Below are positions 1 to 9,201 of a stretch of 64,000 nt of DNA, in pieces. Position 1 is the first letter of the stretch. Every line of letters begins with the position of its first letter. The notes below the pieces were generated by a model. The model had not been told where the DNA came from and made no database searches. It saw nothing but the letters and a program-made list of their open reading frames with translations. A program made the translations under genes and the position numbers. The DNA comes from Hydrogenovibrio halophilus DSM 15072 (GTDB lineage: Bacteria > Pseudomonadota > Gammaproteobacteria > Thiomicrospirales > Thiomicrospiraceae), in the NCBI RefSeq assembly GCF_000384235.1, contig NZ_KB913033.1:1309164-1373163 (forward strand), given 5' to 3'.

Positions 1-1160
<1,160 letters not shown>

Positions 1161-1221
1161 AAAGCTCCTTTTCTCATTCCAGCGATCGGTTGTTTCCGTT
1201 AGGGCGTGTTTCGCCTATGGG

Positions 1222-3750
1222 TTATTGAAACAGTTCCTGGGTGATCTTTTCCATCTCTGTGGCTTCCACGCTGGGGATTTCGGGCGCGTTGTCTTCGCGG
1301 AAAATTTCAAACACGGCCCCTGGCGTGTCGGCGGGCACGGCCTGTCCGGTATTGGGATCAATCGGAATATTGACCAGGCCTGGTGGCGTGGGGATCGGCG
1401 TATTGGCATAAGGTTCGAGCGCTGCCTTCATGTAGTCGATCCAGATCGGCAGCGCCGCGCGCCCGCCGACTTCCGAGCGACCCAAACTGGTCGGGCTGTC
1501 AAATCCGACCCACACGGTGGTGGCAATGTGCGGGTTGAAGCCTGAGAACCAGGCGTCCACCTGATTGTTGGTGGTGCCGGTTTTGCCGGCAATGTCGTCG
1601 CGTCCCAGCTGCTTGGCCTTGCGCCCGGAGCCATAGGCAATCACGTCCTGCATCATCGAGGTGACCAGATAGGCATTCTGCGGGGTGATGGTGCGCGGTG
1701 CATAGGCGGGGTCGTTGTCTTCGCACTGGTATTGGCAAGCGGTTTTGGGATTGGCCTGATAGATCAGATCGCCATTGAAGTCGCGTACCCGGTCGATCAG
1801 ATAAGGCTCGATCCGGTAACCGCCGTTGGCAAAGGTGGCATAGCCGCGCACGACTTCCTGCGGGGTGAGTTGAACGGTGCCCAGCGCCAGCGACAAATTG
1901 CGGCTGGCGTCCAGTGCCGGTTCCGGAAAGCCGAAACGGCGGAAGTAATCGGCTGCGGCGTTGACGCCAATGCGCTGCAACAGCCGGATTGAGACCAGAT
2001 TGCGCGAATAGGCCAGCGCCTTGCGCAGGCGTGTGGGCCCGTAAAAACGACCGGAATAGTTCTCCGGCTTCCAGGTGGCTTCCAGGTTGCGGTCCTGAAA
2101 GACCACGGGCGCGTCGTTGATCACGGTGGCGACCGTCATGCCTTCTTCCAGGGCGCTGGAATACAAAAAGGGTTTGATGTTGGAGCCGACCTGACGCTTG
2201 GCCTGAGTGACCCGGTTGTATTTGCTTTTGAAATAATCGTAACCGCCCACCAGCGCCTGAATGGCGCCGGTACGGGCGTTGACGGAAATCAGCGCGCCTT
2301 CCACTTTCGGGTTTTGCGCCAGCTGCCAGCGTTGATCTCGTTGATGCACGTACATCAGATCGCCGGAAGACAAGACGTCATTCATGGCTTCCGGTTTTGA
2401 ACCTGTTTTGTTGACGCTGATGAAGGGTTTGGCCCAGCTCAGGTCTTCCAGCGACAGGGTGGTGGACTCGCCGTTTTCCAGTAGCAATTCGGCGCTGTCT
2501 TCGCCGGTGGCGGTGACGGCGGCGGCCAACAGGTCCCCGTAAACAGGCATCTCATCCAGTCGTTCCAGCAGGGCATTCTGATCGCTCATCTGGCTGGGTG
2601 ACAGGTGGTCGCTGGGGCCGCGATAACCGTGGCGGCGTTCATAAGCCTGAAGTCCCTGACGCAATGCCTGGTTGGCAACGCCCTGGAGCTGACTGTCAAC
2701 GGTGGTGACAATGGTCAGGCCGTTTTCCAGCGCCTGTTCGCCGAATTGTTCCAGCGCAAAGCGCCGGGCCAGTTCGGCAATGTAGCCGGCTTCGATGTCA
2801 ATGCGGGCCCCGGTCAGTTTGGCGTGCACCGGCGTGGCTTTGGCGGTCTCAAACTGTTCGTCGGTGATGTAGCCGTTCTTGTGCATCTGGCGCAGCACGT
2901 AATTGCGCCGGATCATGGCCCTTTCCGGGTCGTAAATGGGATTGTAGTGCGAAGGGGCTTTGGGTAGGCCGGCGATCATCGCGTATTCGTTCAGGGCGAG
3001 TTCGTCGATGGGTTTGCCGTAATAGGTTTGTGCGGCGGCCGCAGCGCCGTATGAGCGATAGCCCAGAAAAATCTTGTTCAGGTACAGCGCCAGAATTTCC
3101 TGTTTGCTCAGATAGTGTTCGATTTTGTAGGACAGCACGATTTCATTGAACTTGCGCAAAAACGTGCGTTCCCGCGACAGAAAGAAGTTGCGCGCCACCT
3201 GCATGGTGATGGTAGAGCCGCCGGACTGTTTGCTGCCGGTGGTGATCAGCTCGAACACCGCGCGGGCAATCCCCATGTAATCCACGCCGCCGTGCTCGAA
3301 AAAGTTGTCGTCTTCGGCGGAAATGATCGCTTGGGTCATCAGCGGCGGAATTTCGTTGTAGTCGAGAGGCAGGCGTTTCTGGGTGCCGATTTCGGTGATC
3401 AGTTGGCCGTCCTGGGTTTCGATGCGCAAAGGGACTTTGTAGGTGACGTCTTTGAGATCACGCGGATCGGGCAGGGTTGGCAGCAGTGTCCAGACATACG
3501 CGCCCACCACCAGCGGTGGTACCACAAAGCACAGTATCAGCGCGGCCCAGATGATCCGGCGACGTCTGCGACGACGCCCGGGATCTTTTTTCTGATCTTG
3601 CTTTTGGTCTTTCTCCGTGTCTTCCTTTTCCGGCGGCGTAGACGGCGGCTCCGTTGGGGCCCCCGTGTTTTCCGAAGGGGATGGCGCGGACGAATCCGCC
3701 AGTCGGGTCAGATCAATGCGTGGGTCGGGATTGGGGTCGGAATGACTCAT
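1222..3750 (-). CDS. mrcA: Penicillin-binding protein 1A (bifunctional transglycosylase/transpeptidase)
   Basis: The 842-residue class A PBP polymerises and cross-links peptidoglycan at the outer face of the inner membrane. A charged, Pro-rich cytoplasmic tail (about 65 residues, ending in a run of Arg) precedes one membrane segment (IIWAALILCFVVPPLVVGAYVW, about residues 66-87). The glycosyltransferase GT51 domain shows EDDNFFEHGGVD with the catalytic Glu, and GGSTITMQVARNFFLS. The transpeptidase domain shows the SxxK motif in GSNIKPFLYSS and KTGTTNNQVDAWFSG as the KTG motif. The length is usual for gammaproteobacterial PBP1A. One exact ACCAGGCCTGGT lies near the C-terminus (read PGLV). The cytoplasmic tail is longer than in E. 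coli. Confidence 0.95.
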   Translation of the reverse strand: MSHSDPNPDPRIDLTRLADSSAPSPSENTGAPTEPPSTPPEKEDTEKDQKQDQKKDPGRRRRRRRIIWAALILCFVVPPLVVGAYVWTLLPTLPDPRDLKDVTYKVPLRIETQDGQLITEIGTQKRLPLDYNEIPPLMTQAIISAEDDNFFEHGGVDYMGIARAVFELITTGSKQSGGSTITMQVARNFFLSRERTFLRKFNEIVLSYKIEHYLSKQEILALYLNKIFLGYRSYGAAAAAQTYYGKPIDELALNEYAMIAGLPKAPSHYNPIYDPERAMIRRNYVLRQMHKNGYITDEQFETAKATPVHAKLTGARIDIEAGYIAELARRFALEQFGEQALENGLTIVTTVDSQLQGVANQALRQGLQAYERRHGYRGPSDHLSPSQMSDQNALLERLDEMPVYGDLLAAAVTATGEDSAELLLENGESTTLSLEDLSWAKPFISVNKTGSKPEAMNDVLSSGDLMYVHQRDQRWQLAQNPKVEGALISVNARTGAIQALVGGYDYFKSKYNRVTQAKRQVGSNIKPFLYSSALEEGMTVATVINDAPVVFQDRNLEATWKPENYSGRFYGPTRLRKALAYSRNLVSIRLLQRIGVNAAADYFRRFGFPEPALDASRNLSLALGTVQLTPQEVVRGYATFANGGYRIEPYLIDRVRDFNGDLIYQANPKTACQYQCEDNDPAYAPRTITPQNAYLVTSMMQDVIAYGSGRKAKQLGRDDIAGKTGTTNNQVDAWFSGFNPHIATTVWVGFDSPTSLGRSEVGGRAALPIWIDYMKAALEPYANTPIPTPPGLVNIPIDPNTGQAVPADTPGAVFEIFREDNAPEIPSVEATEMEKITQELFQ
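1373..1384. repeat. ACCAGGCCTGGT palindrome copy 2 (inside mrcA)
   Basis: Exact core. Read on the minus strand as Pro-Gly-Leu-Val-Asn, in the variable C-terminal tail of PBP1A. Confidence 0.9.
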
Positions 3751-3834
3751 GAGACGGCTGCCAGCTCATCCTGTGAAAACAAAGACGTTATTATATGCAA
3801 TCTGGTGGCAGAATCACAGTTGTTGAACGGACAC

Positions 3835-3858
3835 AAAAAACCCGGCGGGTGCCGGGTT
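3835..3858 (-). terminator. Rho-independent terminator of the small membrane protein gene
   Basis: Read on the minus strand, AACCCGGC and GCCGGGTT form an 8-bp stem around a 4-base loop, followed by a run of T. It lies about 25 bp past the stop of the leftward gene ending at 3884. Confidence 0.85.
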
Positions 3859-3883
3859 CTGTTTGAGCCGATGCGTTGCAGGG

Positions 3884-4099
3884 TTACGAACGCTTGGAAT
3901 AACGACCGGTTTTGATGTCGCTCCACATCAGATACAGGTTGCCGCCCACAATGAACACAATGGAGGCGACCACGGCCGCGACCGAAATGTAAACCTGCAA
4001 GGACTGTGGCAAGATGTTTGCCCAGATACCCAGCACAATGACCAACGGGATCACCACAGTGACCACCAAAACCCCTAGCAATTTAATAAAATTATTCAT
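3884..4099 (-). CDS. Small hypothetical two-helix membrane protein
   Basis: A 71-residue protein I do not recognise. It has two clear hydrophobic segments, VLVVTVVIPLVIVLGIWANIL (about residues 9-29) and YISVAAVVASIVFIVGGNLYLMW (about residues 37-59), and a short basic tail (DIKTGRYSKRS), which suggests a helical hairpin in the inner membrane. The gene is followed by a good terminator and stands apart from mrcA and yicC. The AT-rich upstream region (4100-4255) gives room for its own promoter. It may be a stress-related or accessory membrane peptide, but nothing in the sequence decides this. Confidence 0.7.
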   Translation of the reverse strand: MNNFIKLLGVLVVTVVIPLVIVLGIWANILPQSLQVYISVAAVVASIVFIVGGNLYLMWSDIKTGRYSKRS

Positions 4100-4255
4100 G
4101 TGCTTTCCTCAGACTTTGTTGTGAAAATAACAACACGTCAAAACTATACTCAGCTTTCAGAAAAAATTCAATTACCAAACTTGATCCGGATCAATAAACC
4201 GGTTCTCAATATGGCGTAATTGTGTCCTGCCCCCGTCAGCAGGCGCAACATGCAT

Positions 4256-5125
4256 TTACTCAATGTTCTGAATCTGCTCGCGCATCTGTTCGATCAGCAC
4301 TTTGAGTTCGATGCTGATCTGGCTGATCTCGGTGGCCGGGGATTTGGAGGCAATGGTGTTGGCTTCGCGGTTGAGTTCCTGCATCAGAAAGTCCAGTCGG
4401 CGTCCCACCGGGCCGTCGCTGTCCATGACTCGTTTGACTTCGGTTAGATGCGCGTTGAGGCGGTCGATTTCTTCATCAATGTCCATTTTCTGAATCAGCA
4501 GTGCGGCCTCCTGTGCCAGCCGTTCGGCGCTGACATCCAGAGACGTGCTTTCAAATCTCTGTTTGAGTTTCTGTTGGCTCTGCTGGCGAATCTGGGGCAT
4601 TTTGGATTGCGCCTGTTTGACCTCGGCCCGAGCCTGGTCCAGGCGTTGCATCAGTCCGTTTTTCAGAGCCACGCCTTCGCGTGTTCGGGTCTGCACATGC
4701 TCGATCAGCGCTTCTTTCAGTGTGTCTTGCAATCGACGCTTGAACTGTTCGGGCTTGAGGTCGCCGAATGCGGATTCTTTGACCAGGCCTGGCCATTTCA
4801 GCAGTGCCACCGGGTCAACCTGACCGGCGTCGCGCAGGCTGTGTTGAATCTGTTCAAGGTTGTGGCTGAGCTGGGAAAGCAGGCCGCGATCCAGTTGCAG
4901 GCTGTCCTGTCGGTTGGCGGGTTGCAGTTGCAGGGTGAGGCTGAGCCGTCCACGGGCAAGGTGCTGTTTGACCAGGTCGCGCAGGGCCGGTTCGGCAAAG
5001 GCGGTTTCGGGCGGCAGCTGGTATTGGGTTTCGAGGTAGCGATGATTGACGCTGCGCAAGGTCCAGACGATTTCGCCCCAGTTGTCCTGGAAAGTGCGGT
5101 GGGTGTAGGCGGTCATACTTTTCAT
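4256..5125 (-). CDS. yicC: YicC family endoribonuclease-like protein
   Basis: The 289-residue product starts MKSMTAYTHRTFQDNWGEIVWTLRSVNHRYLE, the standard YicC N-terminus, and ends with the conserved DUF1732 region containing DIDEEIDRLNAHL and GRRLDFLMQELNREANTIASKS. YicC proteins have been described as RNases that affect small RNA turnover. I chose the ATG at 5125 because the open frame runs further upstream, but the family conservation begins exactly there and the length then matches E. coli YicC. It is divergent from rdgB with about 85 bp between starts. A one-mismatch copy of the dispersed palindrome lies at 4782. Confidence 0.93.
   Translation of the reverse strand: MKSMTAYTHRTFQDNWGEIVWTLRSVNHRYLETQYQLPPETAFAEPALRDLVKQHLARGRLSLTLQLQPANRQDSLQLDRGLLSQLSHNLEQIQHSLRDAGQVDPVALLKWPGLVKESAFGDLKPEQFKRRLQDTLKEALIEHVQTRTREGVALKNGLMQRLDQARAEVKQAQSKMPQIRQQSQQKLKQRFESTSLDVSAERLAQEAALLIQKMDIDEEIDRLNAHLTEVKRVMDSDGPVGRRLDFLMQELNREANTIASKSPATEISQISIELKVLIEQMREQIQNIE
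4782..4793. repeat. Palindrome variant ACCAGGCCTGGC (inside yicC)
   Basis: One mismatch from ACCAGGCCTGGT. Read on the minus strand as Trp-Pro-Gly-Leu-Val-Lys. The left flank TTTG matches the extended consensus. Confidence 0.75.
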
Positions 5126-5154
5126 GGGGTTGAAACCTTTTGCTGCGTTGGGTT

Positions 5155-5163
5155 TGCTATAAT
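5155..5163 (+). promoter_or_regulatory. Extended -10 promoter candidate for rdgB
   Basis: TGCTATAAT is a perfect extended -10 element between the divergent yicC and rdgB starts, about 48 bp before the rdgB ATG. No good -35 is at standard spacing, which extended -10 promoters tolerate. Confidence 0.5.
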
Positions 5164-5210
5164 TGTGCCGCTTAAGTAAAACGATGTAAATTGAAATTGG
5201 GCGTTTCTTT

Positions 5211-5855
5211 ATGGCGGAACACGATGTGAGCGAATGGGTGCTGGCCACGGGCAATCCCGGCAAACTGGCAGAAATGCAGTCGTTACTGACCCCACTCGGG
5301 GTGACGTTGCGCCCTCAGAATGACTTTTTCAGCGAGCAGGCCGAAGAAACCGGCCTGTCGTTCATTGAAAATGCGCTGATCAAGGCGCGGTTTGCGGCGG
5401 AAAAAACCGGACTGCCCGCCATGGCCGATGACTCGGGGCTGGAAGTGGCCGCACTGGCTGGCGAACCGGGCATTTTTTCGGCTCGCTTCGGTGAAGGCTT
5501 TCGTGGCCAGCCAGCCAGCGATGCGGTCAACAACGAAAAATTGCTGGACGCCCTGTCTGAGGAGCCACCGGAAAAACGCCAGGCTTGCTATTATTGCGCG
5601 ATGGTCTGGGTGCGTCATGCCAGAGATCCGGTGCCGCGCATCGGACTGGGGCAGTGGTGTGGCGAGGTGCTGACGCACCCTCGCGGCGAGGGCGGTTTTG
5701 GCTATGACCCTTTGATCTGGTTGCCCGATCAGCAATGCTCGGTGGCGGAATTGTCGAAAGCCAGCAAAAACCGGCTCAGTCATCGCGCTCAGGCCACCCA
5801 GGCGCTGCTGAAACAGCTTGCCTCCCACCCGGACACAACCGATTCGAACATTTAA
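5211..5855 (+). CDS. rdgB: XTP/dITP pyrophosphatase (RdgB/HAM1 family)
   Basis: The 214-residue product has the family N-terminus VLATGNPGKLAEMQSLL, which binds the triphosphate. ADDSGLEVAALAGEPGIFSARF follows with the conserved metal-binding Asp pair, then the GEGGFGYDPLIWLP motif and the terminal NRLSHRAQA segment. It cleans the nucleotide pool by hydrolysing ITP, XTP and dITP to monophosphates. The length is slightly above the usual 195-200 residues because of a small insertion around CYYCAMVWVRHARDPVPR. It is followed after 12 bp by the DUF1538 gene, so the two may be co-transcribed. Confidence 0.95.
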   Translation: MAEHDVSEWVLATGNPGKLAEMQSLLTPLGVTLRPQNDFFSEQAEETGLSFIENALIKARFAAEKTGLPAMADDSGLEVAALAGEPGIFSARFGEGFRGQPASDAVNNEKLLDALSEEPPEKRQACYYCAMVWVRHARDPVPRIGLGQWCGEVLTHPRGEGGFGYDPLIWLPDQQCSVAELSKASKNRLSHRAQATQALLKQLASHPDTTDSNI

Positions 5856-5867
5856 TTTGGTCTGATT

Positions 5868-7628
5868 ATGGAAAACAGGAAAATCCCCTACCACGAGGTG
5901 GTGCAGCGAGAACGGTTTGATACCCGGGTCATTGCCTACAGCGAGCTGACCCGCTCGCCGGAGGCCGCATACAGCAAATTCCGGATTACGCCGATGGACG
6001 CTTATCGGTTGCTCAAACCGTATTTGAGCGACCGCATTGGCGATCAGTTGCGCGCGGTTTTGCCTCTGGCGCTGTATCTGGCCCTGTTCCAGATGATCAT
6101 TTTGCGCCAGCATGTGGTGGATGCCGGGGTCATTACCGCCGGGTTGATGGCCGTGGTGATTGGCCTGATGCTGTTTATGGAGGGGCTGCGCCTGGGGTTG
6201 ATGCCGTTTGGCGAGACCATCGGTAACAAGCTGCCGCAGAAATCGACGCTGCCGGTGGTGCTGGGCATTGCCTTTATTCTGGGGATTGGGGTGACCTTTG
6301 CCGAACCGGCCATCGGGGCGCTGAAGGAGGCCGGTTCCAATGTGGTCCCGGAGGACGCGCCCTATTTGTACGCGATGCTCAATTTTTATGCCGAGCGGCT
6401 GGTACTGGTGGTGGGAGCCGGTGTGGGGCTGGCAGCGTTGCTCGGCACCTTGCGCTTTCTTTACAACTGGAGCCTGAAGCCGATGATTTTTGCCACGGTC
6501 CTGCCGGTGCTGGCGCTGACCGTGTATGTGTCGCTGGACCCGGAACTGATCAAGGTCATTGGCCTGGCCTGGGACAGTGGCGCGGTGACCACCGGGCCGG
6601 TGACGGTGCCGTTGGTGCTGGCGCTGGGCATCGGCATTGCTTCGTCTGCGGGCAGTGGCGATCAATCCTTGTCCGGCTTCGGGATTGTGACCCTGGCTTC
6701 TTTGTTTCCGATCATGGCGGTGTTGCTGCTGGGGTTGTATGTGCAGTCGGCGATGACGGTGCCGGAAATTCTGGAACAGGCCAGAAACATCCAGACCGCC
6801 GATCCGAGCTGGTATCAAAAGACGCCGACCGCGGAAATCCTTGGCGGGGTGCGTGCGATTGTGCCGCTGATTCTGTTTCTGGGACTGGTACTGACGTTTT
6901 TGCTGCGTGAAAAAATGCGTGACAGCAAGGTGGTGATGCTGGGGCTGGGCTTTGCAATCGTGGGCATGATCATTTTCAATCTGGGGCTGACTTATGGCCT
7001 GGCCAAACTGGGTGGTCAGGCCGGTTCCATGATTCCGGCGGCGTTCACGCAAATGGACGGCGTGGACGAATCGCCGTTTTACTGGTTCAGCCTGGGCATT
7101 GCGATCACGCTGCTGTTTGCGTTTTTGCTGGGCTTTGGCGCGACCGTGGCCGAACCGGCGCTGAATGCGTTGGGGATGACGGTGGAAAGTCTGACCAATG
7201 GCGCGTTTAAAAAGAAAACCCTGATGACCGCTGTGGCCGTCGGGGTGGGCATTGGCATTGCTGTCGGCGTGGCCAAAATCATTTTTGACTGGCCGCTGGC
7301 CTGGCTGTTGATTCCGACGTATCTGTTCGCGCTGGGACTGACGCTGCTGTCGACAGAAGAATACGTGAACGTGGCCTGGGACAGCGCCGGGGTGACGACC
7401 GGGCCGGTGACGGTGCCGCTGGTGCTGGCCATGGGGCTGGGGCTGGGCTTGGCCGTGGGCGCGATCGAAGGCTTTGGGATTTTGGCCATGGCCTCCATCG
7501 GGCCGATCATTTCGGTGCAGCTGACCGGTCTGGCGATTCGTTTGCGTCTGTTCCTGCGGGAGCGTCGGCGCTTGAAACAGGAAAAGGCGCAGGAACAAAG
7601 CTATCAACAAGGGAGTGTGAAGCCATGA
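5868..7628 (+). CDS. DUF1538 family integral membrane protein
   Basis: The 586-residue polytopic membrane protein of the DUF1538 family is built as an internal duplication. AWDSGAVTTGPVTVPLVLAL (near residue 228) recurs as AWDSAGVTTGPVTVPLVLAM (near residue 505). The upstream segments FAEPAIGALKEAG (near residue 145) and VAEPALNALGMTV (near residue 425) also form a pair. Two repeats of polar motifs set in hydrophobic helices resemble a two-domain transporter, but no substrate is established for the family. The stop overlaps the start of the first P-II gene by ATGA, so translation is coupled. A cytoplasmic N-terminal stretch of about 60 residues precedes the first membrane helix. Confidence 0.85.
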   Translation: MENRKIPYHEVVQRERFDTRVIAYSELTRSPEAAYSKFRITPMDAYRLLKPYLSDRIGDQLRAVLPLALYLALFQMIILRQHVVDAGVITAGLMAVVIGLMLFMEGLRLGLMPFGETIGNKLPQKSTLPVVLGIAFILGIGVTFAEPAIGALKEAGSNVVPEDAPYLYAMLNFYAERLVLVVGAGVGLAALLGTLRFLYNWSLKPMIFATVLPVLALTVYVSLDPELIKVIGLAWDSGAVTTGPVTVPLVLALGIGIASSAGSGDQSLSGFGIVTLASLFPIMAVLLLGLYVQSAMTVPEILEQARNIQTADPSWYQKTPTAEILGGVRAIVPLILFLGLVLTFLLREKMRDSKVVMLGLGFAIVGMIIFNLGLTYGLAKLGGQAGSMIPAAFTQMDGVDESPFYWFSLGIAITLLFAFLLGFGATVAEPALNALGMTVESLTNGAFKKKTLMTAVAVGVGIGIAVGVAKIIFDWPLAWLLIPTYLFALGLTLLSTEEYVNVAWDSAGVTTGPVTVPLVLAMGLGLGLAVGAIEGFGILAMASIGPIISVQLTGLAIRLRLFLRERRRLKQEKAQEQSYQQGSVKP

Positions 7629-8026
7629 GCGCAGAAAAGGAAATGACCATCCTGACCGGTGTGTCGCTGATTACCTGCATGGTGCAAAAGGGCAAGGGCG
7701 AAGAGGTGGTGGCCGCCGCGCGTTCGGCCGGGGCTCAGGGCGCGTCGATTCATTATGGCCGGGGGGCCGGGGTGCGCGAGCGTCTGGGACTGCTCAGCAT
7801 CACCGTGGAAGCGGAAAAGGAAGTGATTCAGATCATGGTGTCCAGACAGCAGGAAGAAGAGGTGTTCGCCGAAATGTTTGAAGCCGGTCAGTTGGACACA
7901 CCGGGCATGGGGATCATGTTTGTCACCCCGCTGGACAAGGCCGCGGCCTACATTCCGCCCAGTGTATTGGAACGGATTGAAAAAGACCGGGTGGTCGCCA
8001 AAAACAAGCGTCAGGAAATTCTATGA
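7625..8026 (+). CDS. P-II-like regulatory protein (first of two)
   Basis: A 133-residue product with the P-II fold signature: an N-terminal beta strand (TGVSLITCMVQKGKGEEVVAAARSAGAQGASIHYGRGAG) followed by RERLGLLSITVEAEKEVIQIMVSRQ. It lacks the classic T-loop with a uridylylatable Tyr in a YRG context, so GlnD-type control is unlikely. P-II proteins act as trimers that bind adenine nucleotides or other small ligands and block or open membrane transporters. The 4-bp overlaps with both neighbours place it in a three-gene cassette with the DUF1538 membrane protein, its likely partner (inference). Confidence 0.85.
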   Translation: MSAEKEMTILTGVSLITCMVQKGKGEEVVAAARSAGAQGASIHYGRGAGVRERLGLLSITVEAEKEVIQIMVSRQQEEEVFAEMFEAGQLDTPGMGIMFVTPLDKAAAYIPPSVLERIEKDRVVAKNKRQEIL

Positions 8027-8481
8027 GTGAGCCGCATTCCTCTTCACAAAGCAAAAAGCGTTTGCCACCGTTGCTGCATGCCAAGCTGATTGGCGCTGTG
8101 GTGGGGCGGGGCGAATCCAAGCGGATCCTTGAGTCGCTGCCTGCCGACCAGGTGATGGCATCGGAATATGTGTCGGTGCGCAATGCCCAGTCCACCATGG
8201 CCGGACAGAGCTGGGAAGAAATGGATTTTCTGCGGCTGGTGGTGCGTCTGGATGACGCTGAAACGGTGTTTTCCCAGGTGTATGACTTGGCCGAAGTGGC
8301 TTCACGCGAAGGGGTGTACGTCTACCAGCACGATCTGCCCCGATGCACCGAATACACTCTGCCGTTGCTGCCGCAGGACGGGCTGGCGGTCAGTGTGCTG
8401 AAAGACCCCGAACAGGGACACGAAGCCGGTCTGGATGATGAACAGATCGAACAGCTCAAAATTCTGGCCAAGAACGAATAA
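8023..8481 (+). CDS. P-II-like regulatory protein (second of two)
   Basis: A 152-residue product. After a 20-residue polar N-terminus it shows LLHAKLIGAVVGRGESKRILESLPADQVMASEYVSVRNAQSTMAG, then MDFLRLVVRLDDAETVFSQVYDLAEVASREGVYVYQHDL. The pattern is that of a divergent P-II-like trimer subunit and resembles proteins found beside DUF1538 genes. The acidic C-terminal extension (EQGHEAGLDDEQIEQLKI) is not part of the P-II core. The start overlaps the previous gene by 4 bp. It may form mixed or separate trimers with the first P-II protein; the sequence does not decide. Confidence 0.75.
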   Translation: MSEPHSSSQSKKRLPPLLHAKLIGAVVGRGESKRILESLPADQVMASEYVSVRNAQSTMAGQSWEEMDFLRLVVRLDDAETVFSQVYDLAEVASREGVYVYQHDLPRCTEYTLPLLPQDGLAVSVLKDPEQGHEAGLDDEQIEQLKILAKNE

Positions 8482-8485
8482 ATTC

Positions 8486-9187
8486 TCAGTTAAACAGGGT
8501 TTCGTCGAGCCCGGCGGCGACAAAATCGGCTTTGGCCGCTTCCTGCATGGGCCAGGGCCCGCACACCAGTACCCGGCAGCCGCTCAGGTCGGGCCGGTCA
8601 GCCAGTACTTGCTGATGCACCAGTCCGGTGTAAAAATCCGAATCCTTTTCTTCCGATAGCACTGGGGTGTAGTGCAACAAGGTGTGCGTGTCGGCCAACT
8701 GAAGCATGCGTTCGTGGTCATACAGATCCTTGCGGGTGCGGGCGCCCCAGTAAAAGACAATGGGCGGATGCGTTTCCAGTGCCAGCAATTCGTCCAGCAC
8801 CGCTTTCATCGGCGCAAAGCCGGTGCCGCCGGCGATCAGAATGATCGGGGAAAAGGTCTCCGCCTTGACCGCTTCGGCGTCCAGATGGTACTGGTCGTTG
8901 GGGCCTTTGACCCGCAAGGCCGCTCCCGGTTCCAATGCGAAAAGCTGCTGCATCCAGGCGCTTTGTTCGTGATCACGGATGTGCAATTCGATCAGGTCGT
9001 CCTGATGATGTGCCGCCGCTATGGAAAAGGGTTTGAGTTCGGTGTCATTGAATCCCAGCATCACATACTGACCGCCACGATAGTGAAACGGTTCGGATGG
9101 CTGCAAAAACAGTTTGCAGGTGTCGTCGGTCAAAGACTGACGACGAACCAGTGTCATGTCCTGCAGATGGGGGGTGCTTAAAGCCAT
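8486..9187 (-). CDS. NAD(P)H-flavin reductase (Fre-like)
   Basis: A 233-residue oxidoreductase of the ferredoxin-NADP reductase superfamily. The N-terminal flavin domain has GGQYVMLGF and KPFSIAAAHHQDD, the RxxS-like flavin contact region in modified form. The C-terminal nucleotide domain has IILIAGGTGFAPMKAVLDELL and ends with VLVCGPWPMQEAAKADFVAAGLDETLFN. The protein matches the length and order of E. coli Fre and reduces free flavins with NAD(P)H. It is tail to tail with the P-II gene with only 4 bp between, and no terminator hairpin is visible there. It precedes xthA on the same strand by 14 bp, so xthA and this gene probably share a transcript. Confidence 0.87.
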   Translation of the reverse strand: MALSTPHLQDMTLVRRQSLTDDTCKLFLQPSEPFHYRGGQYVMLGFNDTELKPFSIAAAHHQDDLIELHIRDHEQSAWMQQLFALEPGAALRVKGPNDQYHLDAEAVKAETFSPIILIAGGTGFAPMKAVLDELLALETHPPIVFYWGARTRKDLYDHERMLQLADTHTLLHYTPVLSEEKDSDFYTGLVHQQVLADRPDLSGCRVLVCGPWPMQEAAKADFVAAGLDETLFN

Positions 9188-9201
9188 GAGGCGTTGGTCC
9201 T

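Noticed and set aside
5283-7610. A 775-codon open frame on the minus strand across rdgB and the DUF1538 gene
   Set aside because: It is the antisense shadow of two convincing plus-strand genes; its composition (Gln, His, Arg-rich) is typical of reading GC-rich codons backwards.
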